Assembly (NCBI RefSeq): GCF_015277895.1
Contig: NZ_CP063815.1
Span: forward strand, 1 to 64,000
Direction: 5' to 3'
Source of the DNA: Microbacterium abyssi
GTDB taxonomy: Bacteria; Actinomycetota; Actinomycetes; Actinomycetales; Microbacteriaceae
DNA: 64,000 bases
Every line of letters begins with the position of its first letter. The first letter of the stretch is position 1. The notes beneath the pieces were generated by a model. That model was not told the origin of the DNA and did no database searches. It worked only from the letters and a program-made list of their open reading frames with translations. Both the position numbers and the translations under genes were made by a program. Positions 28,340 through 37,108 of this stretch are shown here, one piece after another.

Positions 28340-29724
28340 CAGCCGATCACCACCCTGGGCTGGCGGCGCACGCCGTCCGATATCCGCAGCAGCAGCGCGA
28401 CGATCAGCCAGTTCGCGACCAGCGACGATCCGCCGGCGGCGAGGAACGGCGTCGTGAGACCGGTCAGCGGGATGACACGGGTGACGCCGCCGACCATGAT
28501 GAACACCTGCAGGGCGATCGTGAACGAGACGCCAGTCGCGAGGAGCTTGCCGAAGTCGTCCTGGCCGGCGATGCCGATGCGGATGCCTCGGCTGACGAAC
28601 ACCATGTACAGGCAGAGGATCGCGAACAGGCCGATGAGGCCCAGCTCCTCGCCGAGGCTGGGGATGATGTAGTCGCTCTCGGCGAGCGGCGTGATCTGCG
28701 GGCGTCCCTGGCCGAGACCGGTGCCGATGAGTCCGCCGTGCGCGAGGCCGAAGATGCCCTGCACCAGCTGGTAGCTGCCGTTCTGCGCAGCGATGACGTC
28801 CGGGTTGAAGGCATCCAGCCAGTTCGTGAAGCGCCCCTGCACGTAGCTGAGGATCTGCGTCGCGGCCAGCACGCCGGCGACGACCATCGTGAGGCCGATG
28901 AGCACCCAGCTGGTCTTGCCGGTGGCCACGTAGATCATGGCGATGAACAGGCCGAAGATCAGCATTCCGGTGCCGAGGTCGCGCTGGATGACGATGATGC
29001 CGAGCGATATCAGCCAGACGACGATCACCGGTCCGAGCTCGCGCATCCGCGGCCAGGTCATGCCGAGGAACCGTTTGCCGACCGAGGTCAGACTCTCCCT
29101 CGTACGCACGAGGTAGCCGGCGAAGAAGATCGCCAGGCAGATCTTGGCGATCTCACCGGGCTGGAACGACACGAAGCCGCCGATGGACACCCAGACGTCG
29201 GCGCCGGCATCCGTGCGTCCGAGTCCGGGGATGAACGGCAGCAGCAGGAGGACGATGCCGGCGAGGCCGAACAGGTAGGTGTACCGGAACAGGACCCGGT
29301 AGTTGCGCAGCAGGATGACGACGGCGATGGCGCCCACCAGCGAGATCGCGGTCCAGGCCAGCTGCCTCGTCGAGAACGCGTCCCAGCCGGTGTAGCCCTC
29401 GGCGATGTCGAGCCGGTAGATCATCGCGATGCCGAGGCCGGTCAGCAGTGTCGCGATCGGGAGGACGAACGGGTCGGCGTCGGATGCCACGGCCCGCAGC
29501 ACGAAGTGCAGGGCGAAGGCGAGAACGGCCAGGCCGCCGCCGATGAAGAGGATGAACGGGTCGATGAGCCCGAGAGCACCGAGCTGCACGAGTGCGAGCG
29601 CTGCGCCGCTGATGGCGCAGGCGAACAGCAGCAGCCAGAACTCGCGGTTGCGCTGCGTCTGCGGCATCCGCATCCGCTTGAGCGCCTTGATGACCGCGGT
29701 GTCGGCGGCGACGTCCGTGGTCAT
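28339..29724 (-). CDS. rodA: FtsW/RodA/SpoVE-family peptidoglycan polymerase (461 aa)
   Basis: SEDS glycosyltransferase that polymerises lipid II. About twelve transmembrane segments are visible, with the family motifs FQPGEIAKICLAIFFAGYL, IVIQRDLGTGMLIFGLFIAMIY (the conserved Asp in RDLG), GQGRPQITPLAESDYIIPSLGEELG and the C-terminal GLTTPFLAAGGSSLVANW. Its gene is adjacent to pbpA and overlaps pstP by four bases. It is read as RodA, the elongation or polar growth enzyme, because it lies in the kinase operon rather than the dcw cluster. Confidence 0.95.
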   Translation of the reverse strand: MTTDVAADTAVIKALKRMRMPQTQRNREFWLLLFACAISGAALALVQLGALGLIDPFILFIGGGLAVLAFALHFVLRAVASDADPFVLPIATLLTGLGIAMIYRLDIAEGYTGWDAFSTRQLAWTAISLVGAIAVVILLRNYRVLFRYTYLFGLAGIVLLLLPFIPGLGRTDAGADVWVSIGGFVSFQPGEIAKICLAIFFAGYLVRTRESLTSVGKRFLGMTWPRMRELGPVIVVWLISLGIIVIQRDLGTGMLIFGLFIAMIYVATGKTSWVLIGLTMVVAGVLAATQILSYVQGRFTNWLDAFNPDVIAAQNGSYQLVQGIFGLAHGGLIGTGLGQGRPQITPLAESDYIIPSLGEELGLIGLFAILCLYMVFVSRGIRIGIAGQDDFGKLLATGVSFTIALQVFIMVGGVTRVIPLTGLTTPFLAAGGSSLVANWLIVALLLRISDGVRRQPRVVIG

Positions 29725-31055
29725 GCTCCCCCTCCCTCGGTGCCGTCGGATGCGCCGTCCGGCGTGCTCGTCGGCGTGGGGGCGGGGGTCGGCGTCGGTG
29801 ACGGGGTCGACGTCTCGCCGGTGACGGCCTCTTCGCCGGCGCGCAGGCGGTCGACGATCGCCATGGCGTCGGCGAGGGACCGGGCGGTGATGGTGCGCTC
29901 GACCGAGGAGCGCTGGTACGGCGGCAGGTTCGCCAGCAGGATGCCGGTGTCCTCGATCTCGGTGGACAGCGAGATCGGGCCGATGTTCTGCTGCACGCCC
30001 TGGAAGATCACGACGCTGTCCTCATCGGCGCCGACGAAGTAGCGCGTCTGCGTCCAGTTGTAGGCGAGGAAGCCTGCACCGGTGAGGGCGAGGATGACCA
30101 CGAGCAGGGCGGCGATCCAGCCGATGCGGCGGCGCTTGGCGCGGCGGCGATCCTCTTCGATGAGCTCTTCGAGGTAGTCGGCGGCCGGCTCGAAGTGGGA
30201 GGGGTCGTTGGCCGCCTGGCGGACCGGGTGCAGCCAGCTGGTGCGCCCGGCGCGTGCCGCCGGGACCAGCACGCCGGACGGGGTGGATGCCGCGCCGACG
30301 ATGGTGGCGGTGCCGGAGGACAGGGGATGCAGCCCGCCGACCTCGACGAGCACGATCGTCACGTTGTCCGGTGCGCCGCCGTCGAGCGCCTGCTTGAGCA
30401 GGTTGTCGGCGGTGCGGCCGGGCGGAAGGCTCATGCGCATCGCCTTGAGGATGTGCGCTTCGTCGACGACGCCGGAGAGACCGTCGGAGCAGAGCAGCCA
30501 ACGGTCGCCGGGGAGCGTCGGCATGACGAACATGTCGAGCTCCGGGTCGTTGTCCATGTCGCTGAGCACGCGCATCAGCACGGAGCGGCGGGGGTGGTAG
30601 CGCGCCTCTTCGGGGGTGATGCGACCGGAGTCGACCAGCCGCTGCACGAACGTGTGGTCGGCGGTGATCTGGGTCAGCTCGTCGTCGCGGTACAGGTAGA
30701 TGCGCGAGTCGCCGATGTGGCCGATGACGGCATGGTCGTCGACCATGATGATCGCGCTGACCGTCGTGCCAAGCCCGGCGAGCTCGGGCTGCTCCTTCGC
30801 GGCGCGGATGAGGTCGCCCGCCGCGGTGGTCGCAGCGGCCTGGAGGGACGCCTGGGCGTCGTCCGTGGAGGCGAACGCCTGATCGAGCTGCTCGAGCTGC
30901 TGAATGGCGATCGTGGATGCCACGTCACCGCCCGCGTGCCCGCCCATGCCGTCTGCGACGGCGAACAGGTTCGCCCCGGCGTAACCCGAGTCCTGGTTGT
31001 TGGACCGCACCTTCCCGGTGTGGGAGATCGCGGAGCTCGATCCTTCGAAGACCAT
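29721..31055 (-). CDS. pstP: PP2C-family Ser/Thr phosphatase PstP (444 aa)
   Basis: PstP dephosphorylates targets of PknA/PknB. The PP2C catalytic domain (residues 1-240) has metal-ligand motifs SGYAGANLFAVADGMGGHAGGD, VIGHIGDSRIYLYRD, LLCSDGLSGVVDE and GAPDNVTIVLVE. A transmembrane segment (about residues 328-350, IGWIAALLVVILALTGAGFLAYNW) leads to an extracellular region ending in a Ser/Pro/Thr-rich tail. Seven bases separate it from fhaB, and it overlaps rodA by four. Confidence 0.95.
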   Translation of the reverse strand: MVFEGSSSAISHTGKVRSNNQDSGYAGANLFAVADGMGGHAGGDVASTIAIQQLEQLDQAFASTDDAQASLQAAATTAAGDLIRAAKEQPELAGLGTTVSAIIMVDDHAVIGHIGDSRIYLYRDDELTQITADHTFVQRLVDSGRITPEEARYHPRRSVLMRVLSDMDNDPELDMFVMPTLPGDRWLLCSDGLSGVVDEAHILKAMRMSLPPGRTADNLLKQALDGGAPDNVTIVLVEVGGLHPLSSGTATIVGAASTPSGVLVPAARAGRTSWLHPVRQAANDPSHFEPAADYLEELIEEDRRRAKRRRIGWIAALLVVILALTGAGFLAYNWTQTRYFVGADEDSVVIFQGVQQNIGPISLSTEIEDTGILLANLPPYQRSSVERTITARSLADAMAIVDRLRAGEEAVTGETSTPSPTPTPAPTPTSTPDGASDGTEGGGA

Positions 31056-31062
31056 GCCGGGT

Positions 31063-31578
31063 TCAGGCCCGCAGCTCGAAGGTCGTGGCGCCGACCTTGA
31101 CCGTGTCGCCGATGCTGATCGAGGCGGGGGAGCCGCTCAGGCGCTTGCCGGACAGGAAGGTGCCGTTGGTCGAGTCGAGGTCCTGGATGGCCCAGGTGTC
31201 GCCGCGCAGCAGGAGCCGCGCGTGGTGGCTGGAGGTGTAGTCGTCGCGGATGACGAGTCCGGACTCGCTGGAGCGTCCGATCGTCATCGGCTCTGTGCCC
31301 AGCGGCAGCTCGAGACCGGCCTTCGGGCCGGAGGTGATGACGAGCTTGGAGACGGTGGCAGTGGTGGCGGGGCTGCCGTTGCGGGCTGCGGCCCTGGGCC
31401 TGGATGCCGGGGCAGGAGCGGGAGCCGCCACCGGCGCGCCTGCGGCGGCCTCGGCCGGAAGCTTGCGCACCTTCACGCCGAACAGGTCGGCGCGCAGCGA
31501 GTACACGACGCCGAACACGAAGAACCACAGCAGCACCAGGAAGCCGATGCGCAGCAGCAGGAGGACCAGTTCACTCAC
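31063..31578 (-). CDS. fhaB: FHA-domain protein FhaB/FipA (171 aa)
   Basis: FHA domains bind phosphothreonine on kinase substrates; FhaB/FipA links PknA and PknB signalling to division. An N-terminal transmembrane segment (residues 4-28, LVLLLLRIGFLVLLWFFVFGVVYSL) and an Ala/Pro-rich linker precede the FHA domain: MTIGRSSESGLVIRDDYTSSHHARLLLRGDTWAIQDLDSTNGTFLSG with the GRS, SxxH and NG motifs. Its start overlaps the end of fhaA by four bases. Confidence 0.94.
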   Translation of the reverse strand: MSELVLLLLRIGFLVLLWFFVFGVVYSLRADLFGVKVRKLPAEAAAGAPVAAPAPAPASRPRAAARNGSPATTATVSKLVITSGPKAGLELPLGTEPMTIGRSSESGLVIRDDYTSSHHARLLLRGDTWAIQDLDSTNGTFLSGKRLSGSPASISIGDTVKVGATTFELRA

Positions 31579-32258
31579 CGGGCGGCCCCTTCGGCGGCGA
31601 CCGCGACGACGCGGAAGACGAGATCGGTGCGGCCGATCGTGATGGTGGTGTCGGTTGGCAGCGGCGCCTCGCGCACCTTCTGGCCGTTGACCTTGGTGCC
31701 GTTCGTCGAGCCGAGGTCGCGCATCATGGCGCGCTCGCCGTCCCAGAGGACCTCGACGTGCTTGCGGCTGGAACCGGCGTCCGCGATCGTGATGTCGGCG
31801 TCGCTGCCGCGGCCGATGACCGTGCGTGCGCGGGCGAGGGCGTGGCGACGCCCATCGACGTCGATGACGGCCTGCCAGCTGACGCGGCCCTCGATCGTGC
31901 CGGAGTTGACGCGCACCGTGCCGGTGGCGACCTTCTCGTCCGATTCGAGAGAGATCGAGACGGGGCCGGCGAAGCTGTAGCCCTGCGCCTTGGAGTGCTT
32001 GGTCAGCAGCGCGTGCAGCTCGTCGGTGAGAGCGCCGCCGAGTGCGTGCATCCGGTCGTAGTCGTCGACACTGAGGCGCACGACGAAGCTGTTCGGGGCG
32101 ATGATGCGATCGCGGCTGACAACGGCGGCCTTGATGTCGGCTTCGCGGCGGAGCGCCGATGCGATCTCCACCGGCTGGATGCCGCTGCGGAAGGTCTTGG
32201 CGAAGGCGCCGTTTACGGCGCGCTCAAGACCCTTCTCAAAGCTGTCAAGTAGACCCAC
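31575..32258 (-). CDS. fhaA: FHA-domain protein FhaA with DUF3662 (227 aa)
   Basis: The N-terminal DUF3662 domain (MGLLDSFEKGLERAVNGAFAKTFRSGIQPVEIASALRREAD..., residues 1-120) is followed by a C-terminal FHA domain: RTVIGRGSDADITIADAGSSRKHVEVLWDGERAMMRDLGSTNGTKVNG. In M. tuberculosis FhaA binds the phosphorylated pseudokinase of MviN. GTG 32258 is chosen because AGGAG lies four to five bases upstream and the family starts GLLDSFE. It opens the seven-gene operon. A -10-like TACGAT on the minus strand lies at 32290-32295. Confidence 0.92.
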   Translation of the reverse strand: MGLLDSFEKGLERAVNGAFAKTFRSGIQPVEIASALRREADIKAAVVSRDRIIAPNSFVVRLSVDDYDRMHALGGALTDELHALLTKHSKAQGYSFAGPVSISLESDEKVATGTVRVNSGTIEGRVSWQAVIDVDGRRHALARARTVIGRGSDADITIADAGSSRKHVEVLWDGERAMMRDLGSTNGTKVNGQKVREAPLPTDTTITIGRTDLVFRVVAVAAEGAAR

Positions 32259-32536
32259 GGGGCTCCTCTGGCATGGCGGCGGTAGCAACATCGTAGCCAG
32301 GTGTGCTGAATATGTGCCGCTCCGGCCGTGTCTTCGGTGTTCGCTTCCGCCTCTCTCGCGGGCGCGCGGCCGGTCTCTCTGCGGTCCTCGTGCCGCCATG
32401 GTGCGGGTCGTTGAGCGAGCCGAAGGCGAGACGAAACGGCTGAGCGAGCCGCGGGCGAATCGAAGCCTGACCGTGCAAGCACCCCTCCAACCCCGTGATA
32501 TCCTCGTGAAGTTGAGTTCTTCGGAACGAGACGCTC
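32259..32536. repeat. Gap before fhaA operon with dispersed repeats
   Basis: It contains a candidate fhaA promoter (TACGAT, minus strand, 32290-32295) and a dispersed repeat at 32403-32465: GCGGGTCGTTGAGCGA (reverse complement of part of 3210-3226) followed by two diverged units of GAGCGAGCC...GCGA. Near 32500 lie the upstream signals of tRNA-Leu. No gene is seen. Confidence 0.5.
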
Positions 32537-32619
32537 GCGCGAGTGGCGGAATGGTAGACGCGCTGGCTTCAGGTGCCAGTGTCCTTATGGACGTGGGGGT
32601 TCAAGTCCCCCCTCGCGCA
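32537..32619 (+). tRNA. tRNA-Leu (CAG)
   Basis: This is an 83-base cloverleaf. The acceptor arm GCGCGAG pairs with CTCGCGC, the anticodon stem CTGGC/GCCAG closes loop TTCAGGT (CAG), there is a long variable arm, and the T-arm is GGGGGTTCAAGTCCCCC. A hairpin terminator follows. Confidence 0.97.
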
Positions 32620-32630
32620 CAGCGGGCGAA

Positions 32631-32667
32631 ATGGCCCCCGACCTGGGACTTTCCAGGTGGGGGCCAT
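32631..32667 (+). terminator. Terminator after tRNA-Leu
   Basis: A 15-base-pair stem with a single bulged G (ATGGCCCCC-G-ACCTGG paired with CCAGGT-GGGGGCCAT) closes a GACTTT loop. It lies between tRNA-Leu and the convergent AraC-family gene. Confidence 0.85.
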
Positions 32668-32684
32668 TCCTGTATCCGCCGGCA

Positions 32685-33551
32685 TCACGCCCGCTCGATC
32701 GGCAACCAGAGCTCCGTCGTCGCGGTGCTGAAGTCCTCTGCGCGCTCGAGCACGGCGACGATCGACGGTCCGGCACGCAGGCGCCACGGGTTCGACGGGA
32801 ACCAGTCCGTCACCGATGACGCGTACGCATCCTGGAGAGCTGCCGGGTAGGCGCCCGAGGTGCGGAAGACGACCCAGTCGCCCGCCGGAACCTCGATCGC
32901 GTCGAGCCCATCGGGTGTCGTGGTCGCGGCATCCACCGCCACTCCGTGCAGGTAGGTGAGCTCGCTGCCCTCGGTGTAGTCGGGGTCGACGTCGGCGCTG
33001 ACCTGCAGGAGGCCGGCCGGCTCGATGTTCCCGAGCGTCTTGAGGCGGGCGTGCTCGGATGCCGGGATGCCGGCGACATGCGCCTGGATGTGCGGATTCA
33101 CTCCGTGGTGGATGAGCGGCACGCGTGCCGCGTGCCCCACGAGGCGGAAGTCCGGGCGATGAGTGATGCGGGTGTCCATGGAGCTGTTCCCTTCGACGGT
33201 CAGGCGGAACCTGAGTTTCGGTTGCGATCGAAGGGGACCGCCGTCAGCGCGCACCTCGGCCGGACTGGATCTATGCACGGCGCGGAACGCCCGCCCGAAC
33301 GCCTCGGTCGAGCCGTAGCCGTAGCGCACGGCGATGTCCAGCATCCGCCCGCCGGTCGCGACGTCCGCCGCCGCGACGGTCATGCGCCGCCGGCGGACGT
33401 ACTCCGACAGCGGCATCCCGGCCAGCGACGAGAACATCCGGCGCAGGTGGTACTCGGTCGTCCCGAGGCTGGTGGCGAGACCGGCGATGTCGACGTCCTC
33501 CGACAGCTGTGCCTCGATGGCCTCGATCAGCCGATTGAGCTCTGCGATCAC
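32685..33551 (-). CDS. AraC-family regulator with GyrI-like ligand domain (288 aa)
   Basis: N-terminal AraC helix-turn-helix domain (LNRLIEAIEAQLSEDVDIAGLATSLGTTEYHLRRMFSSLAGMPLSEYVRRRRM..., residues 5-100, with second helix region YGYGSTEAFGRAFRAVHRSSPAEVR) and a C-terminal GyrI-like/effector-binding domain (from about 125: RITHRPDFRLVGHAARVPLIHHGVN...) of the Rob/SoxS-activator type, which binds small ligands. GTG 33551 has AAGGGAG six bases upstream, so I prefer it over the longer frame to 33659. It is divergent from an EamA transporter, a plausible target. Confidence 0.88.
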   Translation of the reverse strand: MIAELNRLIEAIEAQLSEDVDIAGLATSLGTTEYHLRRMFSSLAGMPLSEYVRRRRMTVAAADVATGGRMLDIAVRYGYGSTEAFGRAFRAVHRSSPAEVRADGGPLRSQPKLRFRLTVEGNSSMDTRITHRPDFRLVGHAARVPLIHHGVNPHIQAHVAGIPASEHARLKTLGNIEPAGLLQVSADVDPDYTEGSELTYLHGVAVDAATTTPDGLDAIEVPAGDWVVFRTSGAYPAALQDAYASSVTDWFPSNPWRLRAGPSIVAVLERAEDFSTATTELWLPIERA

Positions 33552-33638
33552 GACGATCTCCCTTCGCAGTCCAGCCTGCGGCTCGAGCGCCGTAGATGCC
33601 CGACAGTTGCCGTCCGATCCAGTCTGATCGCGAAACGG

Positions 33639-34613
33639 GTGCTGCAAACCGCGACTCACCAGCCGGATAGATTTGGAGCGTCCCCCTCATCCGCGGAGCA
33701 CTCCATCTCTCGTCCCGCCCTCTCGTCATCCACCGCTCGCGGGGTCGCGGCATCCGTCCTGGCATCCGTCCTGTTCGGCGCGATCAGCCTGCTCGGCGGA
33801 CATCTCGACGGTTTCACGCCGGAGGAGACCACCGCATGGCGGGTGCTGTTCCTCCTGATCGCGCTCGGCGCGGTGCACGTGTCCGCCAGCGCGCGCGGCC
33901 AGCTCAAGACCGTCACGAAGCGCATCGTGCGCAGTCCGAAACTGATCGTCATCGTGCTCGTGAACACCGCGATCATGTGGGTGCAGCTGTGGGTGTTCAT
34001 GTGGGGCCCCGCCAACGGGCACGCCCAGGACATCGCGTTCGGGTACTTCCTCCTCCCGCTGATGATGGTCGTCGTCGGACGCCTGTTCTTCCGCGACCGG
34101 CTGCGCGTGCTGCAGTGGGCGGCGGTCGCCGCCGCGGGTATCGGCGTGCTCGCCCAGGCGGTCATCGCCGGGGGAGTGAACTGGCCGGTGCTGATCATCG
34201 CCGGTCTGTATCCGGTGTACTTCGCCCTGCGCCGCTGGGCGGGCATCGATTCGATGCAGGTGTTCTTCATCGAGATCGTGCTGCTGGTGGTGCCCGCCGT
34301 CGTCGTGATCGTGGTGTCACACGATCCCGCGGCGGGCATCCCGAAGACCTGGCCGTCCATGCTGGTCATGGCGACCCTGAGCGCGGTGGCGATGGTCTGC
34401 TACATCCTGGCTTCGCGCCTGCTGTCGCTGTCGCTGTTCGGTCTGTTGTCGTACCTCGAGCCCGTGCTGCTGCTGGGCGCATCCCTGCTGCTGGGCGAGA
34501 TCCTCACCGCCGCCGACGCCTTCGTGTACGTCCCGATCGTCATCGCGCTCGTGCTGCTCGGCCTCAGCGGCGGACGCCGCAGGCGTGAGCACCTGGAAGA
34601 GCCACCGCTGTAG
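33639..34613 (+). CDS. EamA/RarD-family drug/metabolite transporter (about 324 aa)
   Basis: This is a ten-helix membrane permease of the DMT superfamily. Recognisable parts are STARGVAASVLASVLFGAISLLGGHLDGFTPEETTAWRVLFLLIAL at the start, NTAIMWVQLWVFMWGPANGHAQDIAFGYFLLPLMMVVVGRLFFRDRL in the first half, and SLFGLLSYLEPVLLLGASLLLGE at the end, all typical of RarD. The start is uncertain: there is no ATG before the first helix, and GTG 33639 is the only standard start that keeps it. A TAGATT box at 33668 would leave no standard in-frame start. It converges with the response regulator gene after six bases. Confidence 0.85.
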   Translation: MLQTATHQPDRFGASPSSAEHSISRPALSSSTARGVAASVLASVLFGAISLLGGHLDGFTPEETTAWRVLFLLIALGAVHVSASARGQLKTVTKRIVRSPKLIVIVLVNTAIMWVQLWVFMWGPANGHAQDIAFGYFLLPLMMVVVGRLFFRDRLRVLQWAAVAAAGIGVLAQAVIAGGVNWPVLIIAGLYPVYFALRRWAGIDSMQVFFIEIVLLVVPAVVVIVVSHDPAAGIPKTWPSMLVMATLSAVAMVCYILASRLLSLSLFGLLSYLEPVLLLGASLLLGEILTAADAFVYVPIVIALVLLGLSGGRRRREHLEEPPL

Positions 34614-34619
34614 GAGGGC

Positions 34620-35222
34620 TCAGATCCAGCCGCGCTCCTCTGCCATCAGCACGGCCTGCTGGCGGGTGGTGACGTTCAGCTTCGACAGCACGGCCGAGAT
34701 GTGGTTGCGCACGGTCCCCGGCGCAAGCGAGAGCGCCTTGGCGATCTGACCGGTCGTCTCGCCGCGTCTGCCGGCCCGCAGCACGTCCAGCTCACGGTCG
34801 GTCAGCGGGCTGCGCTCGTCGCTCAGCGCGTCGGCCGCGACCTCGGGGTCGACGTACCGCGCGCCTGCGGCGACCCGGCGGATCACCTCGGCCACCTCAT
34901 CTGCATCGCGCGACTTCGGCAGGAAGCCCGCGACACCGGATGCCAGCGCTCGCCGCAGCACGCCGGGCCTGGCGTGCCTCGTCACGACGACACAGCGAGT
35001 CGCGACCGAGCGACTCAGGCGCTCGGCGACCTCGACGCCGTCGAGCCCCGGCATCTCCAGATCGAGCAGGCAGATGTCGGGCTGCAGCTTCTCGGCGAGA
35101 GCCACCGCCTGCAACCCGTCGGCGCACTCGGCCACCACGTCGATGTCGTCCTCCAGCCGCAGCAGCGCGGCCAGGGCGGAGCGGATCATCGCCTCGTCAT
35201 CGGCGAGCAGCACCCGGATCAT
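34620..35222 (-). CDS. LuxR-type response regulator, DesR-like (200 aa)
   Basis: The receiver domain MIRVLLADDEAMIRSALAALLRLEDDIDVVAECADGLQAVAL has its phospho-acceptor Asp in CLLDLEMPGLDG (about residue 54) and Lys in FLPKSRDADEV. The LuxR helix-turn-helix is LTDRELDVLRAGRRGETTGQIAKALSLAPGTVRNHISAVLSKLN. The ATG overlaps the stop of the kinase gene by four bases, so they are co-expressed. The receptor/regulator architecture matches DesK-DesR, but the target and signal are unknown. Confidence 0.92.
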   Translation of the reverse strand: MIRVLLADDEAMIRSALAALLRLEDDIDVVAECADGLQAVALAEKLQPDICLLDLEMPGLDGVEVAERLSRSVATRCVVVTRHARPGVLRRALASGVAGFLPKSRDADEVAEVIRRVAAGARYVDPEVAADALSDERSPLTDRELDVLRAGRRGETTGQIAKALSLAPGTVRNHISAVLSKLNVTTRQQAVLMAEERGWI

Positions 35223-36442
35223 CGCTGCCCCTCCGGTCCGCTCACGGTGTCGGGCACGGTGACGACGACGTGGAACTCGCTCTTTCCGCGATCCACCCGC
35301 ACCTCACCACCTGCCTCGGCCACGCGTCGCGTGACGCCGTCGAGACCGGAACTGCCGGAGCGGCCGGCCGCGTCGCTCGCCGAGGAATCGGATGCCGCAT
35401 CGTTCACGATCTCGTACCGCCACGCTCCGCCGTGCCGCGTCAGCGACAGCCGCGCCCACCGCCCGCCGCCGTGCCGCAGCACGTTGGTCGTGGTCTCGCG
35501 GATCACCGGTCCCAGGACGGATGCCGGCGCCTGTGCCGCAGCGGGGGAGACCTCTGCATCCGCCGTCGTCCCGGCCGCCCGGAGCAGATCGACGGCATTG
35601 GCGATCTCGTCCGGCAGCGGCACGCCGCGGAAGCGCATCGCCAGGTCACGCGTGCCCTGCCGCGCCTCGGCCACGCTCGCCCGAGCCAGGCGGAGCTGCT
35701 CGTGCGCGGCATCCGGATCCTTGTCGAGCAGCCGCTCCGCCAGCTCGAGCTGCAGGGCGATCACCTGCAGGTGGTGACCCTGCAGATCGTGCACGTCCGT
35801 CGCGACGCGCAGCCGCTCCTGCGTCGCACCCAGCCGCGCCTCGGCGGCGCGAGCGCGATCGAGCGTGACCAGCACGTCCCACCACCACAGCGACATCACC
35901 GTCATGGCGGGAAGAGCCACGGCGAAGAAGCCGAACAGGCCCCAGGCGCTGGAGACCTCGGCATCCGCATCGGCGAACGTCGTGCGCCAGTCGATGAACC
36001 AGAGTGCGGCGAGCACCACCATCGCGGCGACGAGCAGCCGCAGGCGAACGCCCCGTGGCCAGTTCAGCAGCGTCAGCGACTGGATGAGCGGCAGGGCGCC
36101 GACGAGCCAGAGGCCGCTGAAGACGCCGCTCACGATCCCGAAGACGACAGCGAACACGATCGGGATGAGCGTGCCGCGCCACGCGGCGACCGGCCCCGCG
36201 GTGTCGTCGCGCTGCCGGTACTGCAGGAGCAGGGGAAGGCTCGCCGCGCACCAGACGACGCCGCCGATACCGATGATCGCGATCGTGACGAGATCGACGC
36301 CCATGCCCCCGAAGATGGTCAGCCAGATGAACAGCACCATCAGCTGGAAGACCATGACGCCCGATACCGTGTACCACCAGGTCGCCGTGATGCCCTGGTT
36401 CAGACGGCGCGCGCCGATCGCATCGGGCAGTGCTGTGCTCAT
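35219..36442 (-). CDS. Membrane sensor histidine kinase, DesK-like (407 aa)
   Basis: Five or so transmembrane helices (residues about 20-190) precede a HisKA_3 domain with His in TDVHDLQGHHLQVIALQLELAE (about residue 215) and an HATPase domain (RETTTNVLRHGGGRWARL, GSSGLDGVTRRVAEAGGEV). The motif TDVHDLQGHHLQ is typical of the actinobacterial DesK-like group. TAGGCT at 36449-36454 lies exactly six bases before the ATG, suggesting leaderless expression. It is divergent from a small-multidrug export gene. Confidence 0.9.
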   Translation of the reverse strand: MSTALPDAIGARRLNQGITATWWYTVSGVMVFQLMVLFIWLTIFGGMGVDLVTIAIIGIGGVVWCAASLPLLLQYRQRDDTAGPVAAWRGTLIPIVFAVVFGIVSGVFSGLWLVGALPLIQSLTLLNWPRGVRLRLLVAAMVVLAALWFIDWRTTFADADAEVSSAWGLFGFFAVALPAMTVMSLWWWDVLVTLDRARAAEARLGATQERLRVATDVHDLQGHHLQVIALQLELAERLLDKDPDAAHEQLRLARASVAEARQGTRDLAMRFRGVPLPDEIANAVDLLRAAGTTADAEVSPAAAQAPASVLGPVIRETTTNVLRHGGGRWARLSLTRHGGAWRYEIVNDAASDSSASDAAGRSGSSGLDGVTRRVAEAGGEVRVDRGKSEFHVVVTVPDTVSGPEGQR

Positions 36443-36553
36443 GCTCCCAGCCTATGGGCGTGACAGATGTCACCCATCGGGCGTGCAGAGTGCCCTGCGA
36501 GAGGTGACACGAGGACACTTCCCGGATGCCGTGCGACAGGCTGGACTGTAGTC

Positions 36554-37108
36554 ATGAACCTCATCGAGACCTTCCAGAACCTCGTCGCCCAGGTGCCCGA
36601 GCTCGTGCAGCCGCTCATCGTGGCGCTCGCCGGCGCCGTCCCGTTCATCGAGGGCGAGGGAGCCGCGACCATCGGCATCCTCGGCGGCATCCCGCCGATC
36701 ATCGCCGCCATCGCCGCCATCGCCGGCAACTTCCTCTGCGTCGCGCTGCTCGTGCTCGCCAGCTCCAGCGCGCGGGCGGCAGTTGTGAACCGTCGGCGCG
36801 CGAAGGCGCTGGTCGACGCCGAGGGCCGGGCCATCCCGGATGCCGAGGCACGCAGCATCCCGGTCGAAGACGAGAGCGCGCGCAAGGCCGCGCGCAAGCA
36901 GAAGTTCCAGAGCGCGCTGGATCGCTACGGCGTTCCCGGCGTGAGCCTGCTCGGCCCACTGCTGCTGCCCACCCAGTTCACCGCGACGATGCTGGCCGCG
37001 ATAGGCGTCGGAAAGGCGCGCATCCTCATCTGGCAGGCGGTCGCGATCATCGGCTGGACGACGGCCCTCTCACTGCTGGCCAGCGGCATCGTGCACTTCG
37101 CTGTCTGA
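36554..37108 (+). CDS. Sm_multidrug_ex-family membrane protein (184 aa)
   Basis: This resembles the 'putative small multidrug export' family (PF06695), whose function is not firmly established. About four membrane segments are visible: LIVALAGAVPFIEGEGAATIGILGGIPPIIAAIAAIAGNFLCVALLVLA (residues 15-70), a charged cytoplasmic loop with KAARKQKFQSALDRYG, then GVPGVSLLGPLLLPTQFTATMLAAIGVGKARILIWQAVAIIGWTTALSLLASG. The motifs PFIEGEG and GPLLLP are typical. It starts at ATG 36554. Its last 39 bases overlap the end of the convergent ybdK gene. Confidence 0.8.
   Translation: MNLIETFQNLVAQVPELVQPLIVALAGAVPFIEGEGAATIGILGGIPPIIAAIAAIAGNFLCVALLVLASSSARAAVVNRRRAKALVDAEGRAIPDAEARSIPVEDESARKAARKQKFQSALDRYGVPGVSLLGPLLLPTQFTATMLAAIGVGKARILIWQAVAIIGWTTALSLLASGIVHFAV

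Noticed and set aside
33668..33690. TAGATT box as leaderless start for the EamA gene
   Set aside because: No ATG, GTG or TTG in the right frame follows at the proper distance, so the box cannot define that start.
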